Source of the DNA: Phialophora verrucosa
Lineage: Eukaryota; Ascomycota; Eurotiomycetes; Chaetothyriales; Herpotrichiellaceae
DNA: 64,000 nucleotides
Assembly: GCA_002099365.1 (NCBI GenBank)
Contig: MSED01000010.1
Coordinates: 620,001 to 684,000 of the forward strand
Direction: 5' to 3'
The position numbers were made by a program, and so were the translations under genes. The notes under the pieces are model-generated. The model saw only the letters and a program-made list of their open reading frames with translations. It did no database searches and had not been told where the DNA came from. Positions 11,361-23,192 of this stretch are shown piece after piece. Every line of letters starts with the position of its first letter. The first letter of the stretch is position 1.

Positions 11361-12232
11361 TCACGGAGCAGAAGCCCAACCACCATCCACAGGATACGTC
11401 GCTGCGGTCACAAAACTGGCATCATCGCTGAGCAGGAAAGCAATGACCTGGCCGATTTCCTCGGGTTTGCCATAACGTGAGAAGGGAGTCGAGGGTTTGG
11501 GCCACTCTTGTCCAACACCGAATTTCTTCTCCAAGGACTTGGTCAGCATTGGTGTTTCGATGTGGCCCCTAGCATTCAGTGTCAGACATTCGGAACCACA
11601 ACAAGATATGACGTGCTCTTTGTTCGGAGGCCATATCGGGGTGAGGAAGAGAGGAGGACTCACGGTGCTACACAATTGACTCTGATGTTCCTAGACGCCG
11701 CGTCGATGGCTGCAGCTTTGGTCAACCCCTGGGCAGCGTGTTTACTGGCGATATAGCCCGAAGCGTTTGGCAACCCTCTCAGAGACAGAATACTGGCCAC
11801 ATTCACAATACTGGCGCCCCCGTCCAAGACGCCGGGTCTTAATTCTTCGGCGAGACAGTTGAATAGACCGCCTGAGTTGACACTCTGGATGAAATCGAAC
11901 TCGCTGTTCTCCAGCTCCCAGATGCTGGCCACCCCCATGTTCTTACCGATAGCTCCGGCAATGTTGGCGCAGCCATCAATACGGCCATGTTCTTTCACTG
12001 TCGCCTCGACAAAGGTGCGAACCGCCGAGCGGTCGGTGATGTCCACTCTCCTGGCGGTGACTTTGGCCTTGTCGGTGCTGGGTATCTCTTTGGCAATTAT
12101 GCTCGTGACATTCTCGGCCACGTCTGCAATTGACAGACTGGCTCCTCGGGCAGCAAGAAGCTTAGCCGTGGCCAGTCCAATTCCCGATGCACCTCCGGTC
12201 AGGAGAATGACTTTGCCCTGTACAGACGCCAT
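11361..12232 (-). CDS. short-chain dehydrogenase/reductase 4
   Basis: Classical SDR of 258 aa in two exons (12232-11664, 11568-11361). Motifs: LTGGASGIGLAT near residue 11, ANIAGA, catalytic SILSLRGLPNASGYIASK, and PVDGGWASAP at the C-terminus. It faces SDR 3 tail-to-tail with 197 bp between stop codons. The two share exon length, intron phase and much sequence, so they arose by an inverted local duplication. The substrate is unknown. The two could act on different hydroxyl positions of the same compound (inference). Confidence 0.88.
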
Positions 12233-12486
12233 GGCTTCGACGAAAACTGCTTACGTTTGGAGTTGACAAAAGCTGATGATGTCGCCTGGTGATGACTGTC
12301 TACACGTCTTGTACCTCAGCAGGGCGACAGCTCGACTTTTGATGTGCTCGGACGGGACCTCGTTGCGTGGAGTTGATCCCAGGTATTGTTCATTGTGCGA
12401 AGGGAAAGCATTAGGCTAAACATATTCCGTAGATTAAAGTGTAAATGCGAAGGCGCATATAGTTGTGCACAATTCACCTACGCATT

Positions 12487-13604
12487 TCATTCCTCCACTA
12501 CGGGTTTCAAATTGACCATCGTCTTGCTGTCCCTGGTGACCGGAAAAAGCCTTACAAACAGTGGGCCTTTGTCCCAGAGGATGTACATTTGCTGCTTCTC
12601 CCAATCATTGCTTATGTCTAGCGGTACCAAGTCAAAATTCCAGATCAACCGAGCAAGAATAAGTCCCATCTCCGCATAAGCCAAATTGCAAAGCATGGGA
12701 GGTCAGCAGAGTCCTTTTCGTGGGGAATTAGGGGGAGGGTGAGGGGCGGGGATTGTTGGATAGGGCGGGCAAACCTACTTCCGGCCAATACAGTTGCGAG
12801 GACCCGTAGAGAAGGGCTGAAATGCTTTCCTATTGTGGTTGCAATCTTCTCAACAGAGGCACCAGTCCGGGAATATGAGAGGCTGCATTGAAGAATGTTT
12901 GTGCCTTGATGCTCCTAAAAAGGAGGCTCACCCACGGGTGGTAGTCACCATTTTTCAAACAATCGAAGGGCTCCCCAAACATCAGGTCTCCGAACAAGTC
13001 AAAAGTAGTCCAGTTATACCAGGAGATGATATCGAGCGGGACCGCACCACCCCTACTCTATTGGCCGAGTCGCTGAATCAAGAGGTCCACATACACCTTC
13101 ATCGGCGGCTCCTGTTCGCGCAGAGCCTTTTCGGAAAACGCATGAGAAAGCAGGCGGCGAATCCGCGAATGCTGATCATGAGGAGCAGTGAGAATGCTAT
13201 TTACTCCGCCTGGAGGTGGATTGTAGAAACCCTCATACTTTGGGAGAAAGGATGCTCCAGGACGGTGGGTGTAAATATCCTTCCAAGCCTCTGCGGTGGT
13301 ATAGGAGAGCTCATTCGGGGCCAGTCTGACTACCGGCCCGTATTGGTCGTGCAATTGCTGGGTCCAGTAGCTGATGCGGCCTCCATGCAGAGCTCTATAC
13401 CATGGCAGCCGCGTCGCCGCAGCAAGTCTGGGACCGGGATAGTCCCGCAACGGGTGGAAATAGAGATTGTCAACGACATTCGCAGCTACCGCACTCAAAA
13501 GCTTCGCACGAGGAAGGATGTAAGGATTCGTGCTACGGCAAAGCATACATATTGGCGTTACTTACAAAAACGACAAGGCCGAGTATATCATAGCTCTTCA
13601 ACAT
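12487..13604 (-). pseudogene. CYP65-like cytochrome P450, internally deleted
   Basis: Remnant of a P450 of the isotrichodermin C-15 hydroxylase type. The N-terminal membrane exon (13604-13566) splices to 13501 and reads into NLYFHPLRDYPGPRL, then to DLLIQRLGQ followed by an in-frame TAG at 13060-13058. The frame resumes through ISWYNWTTFDLFGDLMFG and stops near 12832, where it jumps directly to RKAFQPFSTGPRNCIGRK, the haem-cysteine loop. The I-helix and ExxR region (present in the intact relative at 23.2-24.9 kb) are missing. The last exon (NLAYAEMGLILARLIW) lacks an AG acceptor before it. It therefore cannot make a working P450. Confidence 0.9.
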
Positions 13605-14098
13605 GGAAGAAACCTTAAGCGATGCTCGCAATTGTAGACCCAAAGTGTCTCTGCTAGCAGCTATCGTGAGCCTGAGAGGTAGAGGTCTATGAGGACTGAA
13701 GGCGATACGAATTACTCAAGTAAGCATCGGTGACCATTTTAAGTTATTTAGAGTGAGGTACTTCCACCAGAACCGTATGAGATTATCAAGCCTTAGGCTA
13801 CATTGCGAAATGTTGTGGCCGGACCTCGACTTGCGTTCCTCGGCTACGCTCAGGCGGGCGATCCCCGGACAACAATACACGTTTACTTCCCATTCGCCTT
13901 TCCGGGATCCGATGGCTGTTATGGATGAATCGCCTTTCAAGCCACAATGGGTGACCAGGACTCTGGCACAGAGAGTATAGATATCTATGCACGTAGAAAT
14001 CACATTCCTCCCACGCAAGGCCTAGAGCTTCCCACGCCCTGAGACTTCTTTGAAGAAAGTCGGTGGGACCGAGCTGGCGGCGTCCCAACACCACACCC
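13605..14098. promoter_or_regulatory. divergent promoter region, P450 pseudogene/EthD
   Basis: A 494-bp region between divergent start codons. No coding evidence beyond short overlapping frames. The promoter may now serve only the EthD gene. Confidence 0.4.
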
Positions 14099-14700
14099 AT
14101 GACTTCAAATTTCGGCTCGCATCAATTCACATTCCCTCGCTTGTCAAGACCAGAAACCGCCAACCGCCAGCCATACTTCAAGATAACTTTCTTCTTGACA
14201 AAGCTGCCTGGGATGAGCGATGCGGACTTCCATCGGCATTGGGAGACTGTACACGCGGATTTGACTGTAGCTGCCAAGGCATTCCAAGATGTTGAAATCT
14301 TGCGCTATGTACAAGTCAGTGTCCTCCATGGCATCTCTGACCAGTGTTCCGAACTGAATGTGCTACAGTATCATCAAACACCAGAGATCAAAGAAGAAGC
14401 AAAGGCTCTTCTGGGATACTCGATGCTTCCATATGATGGCTGCACCGAGATCTACGTCAAGCGTCTGGAAGACTGGCAGACGTTCCAGATGAGACCTGAG
14501 TTTATTCAGGCTCTTGGTGGTAAGCGTCTTTCCAAAACCTGTCTGCTTTTCCGTGGTTGATCGATGGTCTGCTTGTAGGAGACACGCAGAAATTCCTGAA
14601 GAGCGAAATCGCTATCATGGCGGGCTATGAAAACATCATCTTTGGGAAGGCCATCCCGGACCTTGGTGGCACTGATGGAATCTTACCTACAGAACTGTAG
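14099..14700 (+). CDS. EthD-domain protein (tpcK-like)
   Basis: Small protein of 162 aa in three exons (14099-14314, 14369-14519, 14579-14700). It shows the EthD dimeric alpha/beta-barrel pattern: ITFFLTKLPGMSDADFHRHW, then HADLT, then RYVQYHQTPEIKEEAKALLG across intron 1. Fungal members of this family act as decarboxylases or dehydratases on aromatic polyketides, but no polyketide synthase is present here. Intron 1 (54 nt) has no in-frame stop and a multiple-of-three length, so an 18-residue-longer form is possible; the spliced form fits the family better. The ATG at 14099 is the first ATG in frame. Convergent with BVMO 1, 82 bp apart. Confidence 0.78.
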
Positions 14701-14782
14701 CCCAGACAAAGATTCCCTTGAAATGATGATTTTTGTTGGAGATTTCACAAGACGCCTTTAAAACATAATGAGTAGATGTTAA

Positions 14783-16619
14783 TCAAGCAGTGATAGGCTC
14801 AACCAAGTCTGCCTCCTGAGTCCCTCTTGCCTGTGCTATGGCCGGCTCTGCCACGGGTTGATCGTCGAAAGCAATGTTGAACCCTTTCCAAGTCCCAATG
14901 GCCTCATGGCACGTCTTTTCATATGTGTTGATACCGCCGACGTAATTGAAGACCTGCTTCTTCTTCCCGGGGATGTTGGCCCCATTCCACCATGATCCGG
15001 CGAATTGAAACAGCGTCGGCGATATCATGCGTTCAAGTAAGTCCTTCCATTCCGTTTCTGCCGATTCCTTGGGCTCTATGGACTTGGCGTTGATGGACTC
15101 GAGTCCTCGAATGGTCTCCATCATGAGATCAGCTTGACATTCAATCAGGGTTGGTCCATTCGACAGGGCTGTGGGTGCTAGCAGTGTGCAAGGCAGGTTA
15201 GCAACCGTGACTTTTCCGCTGAAAGAAGAGCCAGTGGTTCTACGTGTATGTACCTTGTGGTGAGTAGAGTAAGAAAGCATTAGGAAGACCGTGGACAAAC
15301 ATTCCAAGGTATGTTCGGACCCCATCCTTCCACAAGTCTTTCATGTCGATTCCATCTTTGGTTTTGAGGCCCATAGTCGTAAGCCTAAGTGAGCAGTTAG
15401 CGGTTATTATGGAGGTCAATATCGGAGCAGCAAGCGACACTTACGACCCAGTGAAGCTATCGAACCCCGTGGCCAGCACCAGTGCGTCAAACTCCCTCTG
15501 CTTCCCATCCAGGGTGACGAACCCAGTCTTGTTGAATTGGGCAATAGGGGTTTCACGAAGGCTCACAATATCGACATTTGACTGATTCAAGCACTCATAA
15601 TAATCCTGGTCAAGTGGAGTCCTCCTGGAACCGAACGGATATGGTGGCTCAAGAGGCGCGACGATGTCCCTCTTCCTAGGATCCGTCACGCGTGCGCGAG
15701 TCTTTTTGGCCCAGAAGTTGTAGATTTCTCTATTGGCCTTGGGATTGACCAGCATATCACAGTAATTGGCCTGCAAGAAGGAGAATCCTCCTTTACTCCA
15801 GATTGATTCCCAGTGTGCCTCTCGCTCCTCGGGTGTTCGGTCAAAAACACTCACTGGCTTCGGTTCCACCAGGTACCCCGCCAGCGTGTCGCGGCATTTC
15901 TCCAGGGTTTTCCCTACAGTGGCTCGGTCTGCCACTTGTTCTTCATGACTCACTGTTCTTTGACCCATGGGAAGGCAGGTACTGGGGTTCCTCACACAGA
16001 CAAAGAGCTGGTCGGCTTGTTTGGCCAATTCCTGCACGACCTGGACTCCGGTAGCACCGGCACCGATGACCGCGACCTTTTTGCTCCAAAGGTTAACGTC
16101 TTCGGGCCACGCAGCGGTGTGGTAAATATCCCCTTGGAAATCGCTCAGCCCAGGAAAGTCGGGACGATATGTTCGGTGAAGGGCGCCGGCAGCCAAAACA
16201 AGATACTTGCAGGTTGCAGTGATGTTGCCCGATTTCAAGGTCCACCGTCCGTCAATGGAGTTATACCGGACACTAGAGACCTCGGAATTGAAATATACAT
16301 CCTGCCTGAGATTGAGGACTTTGTCGATATGGTTGAAATATCGCTCCAGTTCTTTTTGAGCCGGGAACTTGGCGGTCCACTCCCAGGTCGAGAGTACCTC
16401 TGGAATGTTGAGCTGGTATAAGGGATATTCGGAATCAACCCGAGCCCCCGGGTAGCGATTCCAGTACCAAACACCGCCAAAGTTGGAGCCAGCTTCAAAA
16501 GTCTTGACCTTGAGACCAGCCTTCCTCAGCCTGTACAAGGATGCGATACCACTGAAACCCGCACCCACAACAGCGGCATCCAGCTGGATATCTGCCTTGT
16601 CTTTGTTATTGGTCGACAT
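14783..16619 (-). CDS. type I Baeyer-Villiger monooxygenase 1
   Basis: Flavin monooxygenase of 566 aa, three exons (16619-15445, 15384-15254, 15177-14783). FAD-binding GAGFSGIAS near residue 19, GGVWYWNRYPGARVD, the BVMO fingerprint FQGDIYHTAAW near residues 160-171, and the NADPH-binding GAGATGVQ near 184. Splicing restores DSFTGSLTTMGL and YSPQAPTALSNGPT, both conserved. Such enzymes insert an oxygen next to a ketone, giving an ester or lactone, using NADPH and O2. The start at 16619 is the first true ATG. All expected motifs are intact. It may act after an SDR-generated ketone and before the hydrolase (inference). Confidence 0.93.
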
Positions 16620-18179
16620 AGAGAATGGTATACTTGTGTCTTCTAGCACAGTCAAAGACGCAGTGTTTAAATTTAAGAGTGCTAACCCTAGGCAAAGCTA
16701 AGAGTCAAGGGAGCATCAAACCTTTCAAAGCCTCTCTAAATTCATGCACCATTAATGCCAGGTCACAATCGGAAGTGTGGTGTGTGGGCAGAGGTGATTT
16801 CGGTGGCGCGGGTATGATGCCGGGGGTCTCGAGGTCTCGAGGCTAAATTCACCCGGATCCGGGCGATCGGAGAAGCTTGACCGCTACAGGCCCAGCATGC
16901 CAAAAGGGGGTTGGGGGGAACCTTACAGAACTCGGAGGCCAGAAGCCTAGCAATCTCAGAGGCTCACCCCACTAACACTGAGGAGGAAGAAAGAGTGCCT
17001 TCAACCACTAACCCTACTGGCACCCGCTAGGCTAACTGGTAGCCTTCTATACTGCTGGCATCGCTGCCAGTGTTACCAGGCTTTTGCACCGCTCTAGGAT
17101 TGTCGAAGGACAGGATTCCTGGCCTGAGCCGCCCAATGGGAACATGTCGCGGACCTTTGGAGATGGACCTGTAAGCTTGAAACTGGATACTAGGTCCACC
17201 ATCAGATCGGTATATGCTAAGGTGGGTGCAAAGGGGCCAGTGAACTAGATCAAGCAAGCTTAGATGACAGCGATGTGCCATCTGCCACCGGACTTAATCA
17301 TCGACTGCAGTGATCGTGAAGAGTGGAAGACATTATGGGCAACAGTCATATCATTCAAATCCCTGAAGACAAAGAGGGCGCCTTGCCCCTACAGGGAGTA
17401 CGGGTAATATCTTGAAGGGTGACAAGGTCTTTGGATCAACATTCTGACCCGACGACGTACAGAATTGCGTGTCCATTGCGAACCGAGAGGTGGCCACTCT
17501 CGATCAAAGTGAAGCATTCGCACATCGTGGAAAGCAGCACGGGCATGCCAGTGATTCGAAATCTTGAATCAGCGATCGTAGTTGATCGAAGACTGACAAA
17601 GAGGAGCCTGGCAACCTGTCTTGAATTCGAATGGTGTGATGGGTACCGATCTACTATTGCAAATGCTGTGTGCCGCACCTTGAAAGCACAAGTTGAAATC
17701 GCACCATTGGTTCGAGCCTTAGGCGATAGTGCGAAGGGTGATGAGTATGTTGAGCTTCAGATTCTGGAATGGTTGGGATCGGCCAAGCAGCAATCCTGGT
17801 GAATCATCGAAGGAGGTTGTTGCATCGAACTATATTAATGCTGGCTGCTGGCTTTCTCATCCCGTGTGTCACTGATTAGAACTGTAAAGGCGTGATGGGG
17901 ACAACTGAAAGTGTAGATTCCAATGTATGATTGAGTGTTCAGCCAACTCGCTTGCTTGGCGTCCGACTCGGGCACTCCTGTAGTATGAGGATGATAAAAT
18001 ACATCGTTAACTCTTCTCACCGGAGGAGGAATGCCTATATCAAGTCATGAAGAGCTATTACCGGGAAACATCATTGCCAGACCATTCCATTTCAGCATTT
18101 CAGCTCGACTACGTGGATTTGAGTTCCCCACAGGGGACGTGCTTGGGAATCGCGTACAGACATTTGTTCTGTTGATCTC
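16620..18179. other. 1.56-kb intergenic region
   Basis: Upstream of BVMO 1 and downstream of the MFS gene. A perfect 12-bp palindrome CCCGGATCCGGG lies at 16852-16863, about 235 bp upstream of the BVMO 1 start, followed by CGGAGA; it is a candidate Zn2Cys6 site. An open frame at 17419-17802 (+) of 127 codons has no recognised domain, no clear gene context and is not called. Confidence 0.4.
16852..16863. promoter_or_regulatory. palindrome upstream of BVMO 1
   Basis: CCCGGATCCGGG, a perfect 12-bp palindrome containing CCG and CGG half-sites, some 235 bp before the BVMO 1 start codon. Binding by the cluster's Zn2Cys6 protein is inference. Confidence 0.35.
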
Positions 18180-20528
18180 TCAGTGGAAACGATTTTTGGC
18201 CGCATTCACATCGTTCTCCAAAAAGACCTCGACTACGATAGCGTTGCGGTCAACATGGGCCTGTATCAATGACAGGCGTGCCACTTACTCTTCGGTGTCA
18301 ATTTCGGGGTCAGGTCTCGGCAGGGAAGGATAAGGATCAGTGCCACCATGCCGAAGCCCAGTGATGCAAAACAGACGTTTCTTACTCCATGATCAGTCCT
18401 CTAGCGGCACGGGCACCCACCAACGATCGGCGAGACCTGAGAAAGTGGCTTACCTGATCGCGACGACATAACTGTCCTGCCACGCTGCCCAGATCGCCGC
18501 CGATGCAACGCTGCTGAGACCCGGGATATTCTGAACTGCTTTCAGGCCGTTGGGAAAAGCGGCGAAGATTTTAGGTAACATGTCCTCGGAGAGGCCTGCG
18601 TTGACTGCCGCGGCGGGAATCTTTTTGGCCGATGCTGATGTCAATGAGTTGGTCAAGATGGTGGTGTACACCGAAGAAGCAATTGAGCCACCTGTCCAGC
18701 GACCGGCTCCCCTTTTCTACAAGTGAGCATATGTGCAAGGCACTGTGTGCGTGTCACCACGTGAAAGGTTGACTTACGCCAGGGCCCCGGCCACTCCCAG
18801 CTCGATTTGGTCCACACCGAGTTGAATGAAGGCAAAACTCAGGGTCAGGGCCCACCCATAACCAAATTGACAGAGAAATGCAAAGCTCATCATCATGCCT
18901 CGGTTATCTTGGTTTCCCAGTGCCAGTAAGACACCGAAAAGCACCATCCACAGCGTGGAGACAAAGTACTGTGTTCTCCACCGCTTTATCCAAGATCTAG
19001 CCCACTGTCAATTGATCTGAAATGAAAAATCTTGGATAGATGAATGATCAGGGTAAGATATCATACCCGGTCAGTGCAAGCAGAGCTTCCCCACACATCA
19101 TGCCCATATTCTGTGGCAATATCAACTTCAGTGCATAAGACAGTGGAGTATACGAGTCGGTATACAGCACATTCATCTACACATGGTTTGTAAAAGTTCT
19201 TGTTGGCTCGAGCCCGCGAATCTACTTACCTGGCTAACATGGGCAATGTTAGTGGAATAATAAAACATGTTGATGATGGTTGCCGCCATGAAAGGAAAGG
19301 TAAATTCCCGTCCCCAGTTTTTTGCAAAGATTCTCGGAGGACACAGCGGCGCCTCCATTGGCATGAAGCGCTCCCACAAGGCGAAGGCAACGATGATGGC
19401 GAAGCCGACACAGAGAGGGGCAATGACGCGCGGGCTGGAGGCGGGTACGAGATTTGTGTAGACCACACCGGTAAGGACAAGTATGCCACCAACAGTAAAC
19501 AAAACCGCCCCGACATAGTCCAGAATTCGAATTGCTCTATGCCAGGCGATTCCACGAGGGTGTTTTGGCGGGAAATAAAGCCAGAACAAAATCCCGGTGT
19601 TGAGGCCCGCCCCAATGGCAGGTCCATAAAACAGCCATCGCCACTGTAAATGATCAGTAACTGTCCCAGCTACGAAAAGGTTGATGCGCTTACTCTTGAC
19701 CCTACGCTGATAGCTAATCGGGCGGCTATAGGTCCAAGTGTAACACAAGTCCAAGTGCTTGACTCTGTGTTTTGAGTTAGATGGATCTATAGTGGCTGTT
19801 AGGAGAGCACGCACCTGTTATGACCAGGGCAATGTGCCTCACTCGATTTGGAAGCAGCTCGGGCACCGCCCAACTTGACTGCTGAGCAAGGCCAGCTCCC
19901 TGGATTTTGGTTAGCTCTGCCAAAGTCTTGGATGCTTGTCCGTTAGTATACCAGTCCAATTATCGCACACGCAGCTACGATGGTATCTGTAGTTTTGGCG
20001 GCTCCCGCAATGATGAGTGCGGCAAAGACAATGGCGTTGCCGGCGATGATGAACCATCGCCTACCGAACAAGTCGGAGTAGGATCCGAAGACCATGGATG
20101 TAACAGCGTTGCACATGGTATAAGTGGTTACGAACCATGCATAGTTGGATGGATCACCTAGTTCCATGGCAATTTGAGGTCCGATATTTGCAACAACAGG
20201 AATGATCCAAAACGAGAACCCGAAACCACTAACAAACACGTCGTCAATAGAGTAGAAGATCGAGAGGAACAGCGATCAACGCACGCAGATAAACTCTATG
20301 AAGTCATTCAGTCAGGGAAACTTGGCCTGGAGACGTCTGGCTTACGGTTACAACGGCCCATGTTTTGCGAGTGACTTTGTCTTCTTCGGAAGGGAAGAAT
20401 TGCTCAATAGCCAGTGCTTGAGCTATCTCGACTTCTTGCGGCTGTTTTTCTTTGGTAGACACGTCTTCAATAGATCCGCTACGCTGGCCCTCCTCCAAAG
20501 AAGTCTTTGGCTGATTCTTGGTGGCCAT
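18180..20528 (-). CDS. MFS transporter, TRI12-like, complete
   Basis: Plasma-membrane exporter of 590 aa in eleven exons: 20528-20346, 20295-20285, 20228-19952, 19899-19815, 19764-19694, 19643-19230, 19176-19067, 18996-18778, 18711-18454, 18380-18289, 18232-18180. The second exon is only 11 nt; with it the frame reads TWAVVTSLSAGFGFSFW into the first helix, without it the frame is stopped. Other landmarks are GSYSDLFGRRW (loop 2-3 signature), GAGLAQQSSWAVPEL and the C-terminal KIEVFLEND. The exon sum is exactly 591 codons. The related sequence at the left end of the window is a paralogue. Likely exports a pathway product or toxic substrate (inference). Confidence 0.9.
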
Positions 20529-21013
20529 CTTGAGTGCCACAAGGGCTTGATGGGAGGTAATGTTGGCTTGGATAAAGCTGTCAACGTTTGGACGTCTTGG
20601 GGGAATGAACTAGTTCAGGCGCTATGGGCTGAGCCTATACCAGTTTCATCGAACCAGAAGGGGGAGCCACGAGGAGCTTCTTCCGAGAGTTTTTCGAAGT
20701 GCGTTAGCTGGAGAGCCAGTCTGGGAACTCAACAGCCCGAGCAATTAATCCCTACCCAGCGCCGCTTAAGCAAGACCGATGAGCCGCGGAAAAGCCATGC
20801 CGATGCCTTAACCAACCTATCTACAATAGAGACGGGATTATTGGGTCGTGAAGTTTATCAGATCGGCAATTGTTGCAGGAAGTGCCCTTCATTAAAGTAT
20901 GTTGTTGACATGAAATTCCACAAGCGCCAATGTGTTTCCCTCTGTCCAGTGAATGCTTTGCTAAAGCGAGACTATGTCACTGCTTGTATTCAATGGGCCG
21001 GGCAGAGAATTAA
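20529..21013. other. intergenic, no gene recognised
   Basis: Upstream of the MFS gene and downstream of the epoxide hydrolase. A 245-codon plus-strand frame crosses it into the MFS first exon, but it has no domain and is treated as chance. Confidence 0.4.
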
Positions 21014-22556
21014 TCAACGCGAAGAAGCGGGATAACCGGAATGGGCTTCGACCACGCCATAAACGGGGCCTCCGTTTCGAAACATCTGTTGCAAGTCGTT
21101 CACAATGACCTCTGGCTTCTCCCACGCTGCAAAATGACCTCCTTCATTGCTCTCGCTCTCGTAGATGACATCTCCCAGTCCGAGATACCAAGATCTTGGA
21201 GCCATGACCACTTCTCCCTTCAGCCGGCACACACCATACTTCACGTGCGGGATCCATCCTTCTCGAACCTCGTTCGGCAGGTCCAAGCTATGCAGCACCT
21301 CATAATAGATGCGGACGTTCGCTGCGGGGCCTGCAGTAGAGAACCAGTAGATCGATACCCAGGTCAAAATCTCATCGTCTGACCACGTGTATTGGTCTGT
21401 CCAATCGTGGAGTTTCTCGTAGAGCCAAGCCAGGAGTCCAACAGGGCTGTCTGACAGCGCAAAAGCCAATGTCTGTGGGCGAGTCGACTGCTGAATTAAA
21501 TAACCCCTCCCCGTTGCCTCGTATTGCTTACTGTTTGATAGAGCTTGTTTGTCCATGGGCGAGTATGGGGTGAATGCAGCTTTCAAGGCGAGCATTGGGG
21601 TTTTCGTCCAGCTGGGAGGGCCTATGGGTAGCATGTTGACATGAGACGCTTTACAATGCTGGGGATACAAGTAGCCCATGGCTCGTGTGATCATGTACCC
21701 CCAATCGCCTCCTTGGGTTACTAAATAAGGGACGTTAGATAGATTGAAAGCACACGAAGAAGCACGAACCCCCAACGGGATTTGATTTCTTACCGTAAGA
21801 CTTGTAGCCAAGATTTAGCATCAATCTATGACACGTCTGAGCATATTTGCTCAATGAGAATCCCGCACTTCGGGGACCCTCTGAAAACCCGAAATTTGGA
21901 AGAGATGGAATGACAACATGAAAAGTTGGTAGATCCGGTGATGGAGGCTGGTTCAAACGGTCAATGATCTTTGTACCCTCGAGGAAACATCCTGGCCCTT
22001 TGTCAAGGAGACAAGGATGTTAGCTAGCTCGCAGACTCTGGCAGTGCACACAGAACATGTACCATGAAAGAAGAAAGACCACATCTATCTAACGCTCACC
22101 AACGTGTACAACATTTCCACCAGACGAAACCGATGCTTCAGCATTAGGATGCCAACAGTGGAGACCATGAAAGGAGATTGATTCATGACACTTACAGCCA
22201 TGTACAAAAAGAAGTGGGATAGCATTGGAATGTTGGCTTTCTTGATGGATGTAGTGAATTTTGAGCTTTTCTTCTCGCTGGCCTTCGACATCAACGTCAA
22301 TATCCATCAAGTAGTGTGGAAATTTATTGAGTTTGGCCTCTTGTGCTCTCCAGTCGAAACCATCCTTCCAGTAGCGGACGAGTCTGTCGATATCTGAAAG
22401 CGGAACTCCTGATGTCCAATTTCCCAGGCCTTCAGGTTCGTCCGGTAACGTAGCTGAAGCAAGCTTGTTGTGGAGTTGGGTGAGCAGCGCTTCGTCGATG
22501 TCGATCTTGAAAGGTATACGTGTAGAAGATGGACTCGAGGTCGGGCTCGTGGCCAT
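21014..22556 (-). CDS. epoxide hydrolase, microsomal type
   Basis: Alpha/beta-hydrolase-fold epoxide hydrolase of 423 aa, three exons (22556-22196, 21997-21794, 21720-21014). The N-terminal epoxide-hydrolase domain is present (FKIDIDEALL, WKDGFDWRAQE). Splicing creates the oxyanion loop HGWPG; the nucleophile Asp is in VTQGGDWG, again rebuilt by an intron; a catalytic His lies in NEGGHFAAW. The enzyme opens epoxides with water to diols through a covalent ester. In this cluster it could act on an epoxide made by a P450 (inference). An upstream CCGGAGA (22714-22720) is a possible regulator half-site. Confidence 0.9.
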
Positions 22557-23192
22557 CTTGTTGCCGACTCAGGATGCCGTCCTGATGTGCCCTGGAACCC
22601 ACGCGTGTACGCAAGCCTCGAAGTTATTAATTTTGGCTTCATTACTTGGGACGAAAATTTCCTAGATACCTGAAAGCCATGTACGTGCTCTCTGGCTGGG
22701 CGACCAAGCAATCCCGGAGACTCTACTAGCCGACATATGCCACTCAGGACGCGGGTTAGCATCTCTCCCTGTTTTGCCCGGCTTCGCACATTCACTGCCT
22801 AAGTAGAACCGAGCCACGAGGCAGTAGCCAGTGGTTCACTATTTCTTTGAGCTGGCTTGGCACCCCCGACTTTTACTCCCAGGTTGAGAAAATGGAAGCC
22901 TACGGAAGCCATTGCCTGCAGATCGACGTATGCAAATCTTGCCAGCAGGCCTGGAAGGTTGCATACAGAACACCATCTCCCTTCTTACCCCGATTCGTAG
23001 AGTCAGAGAGCCTGATTCGAAATTTAAAACCACCAGAAACCGTAACTAAGCGTGATGAGTTGGCCTCAGCTGGACTTCATGGCTCAGCCGTCTTTGCCTC
23101 AACGCTGCTGCTGCATTGAAGCCACTGGATTTCAAGTGTAGTGTATCTCCATGCCTCTCAGGGAGAGTGAGTCAAGGGTGTCCTTGGGCCCG
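22557..23192. other. intergenic, no gene recognised
   Basis: Holds the epoxide hydrolase promoter side and the 3' side of the next P450. Contains CCGGAGA at 22714-22720. Only short shadow frames. Confidence 0.4.

Noticed and set aside
17419..17802. 127-codon plus-strand frame and a tRNA B-box-like GGTTCGAGCC inside it
   Set aside because: No recognisable protein domain and no matching tRNA A box or cloverleaf upstream of the B-box-like string.
20298..21035. 245-codon plus-strand frame
   Set aside because: Overlaps the first exon of the MFS gene and the intergenic region, has no domain, and the minus-strand gene is fully supported.
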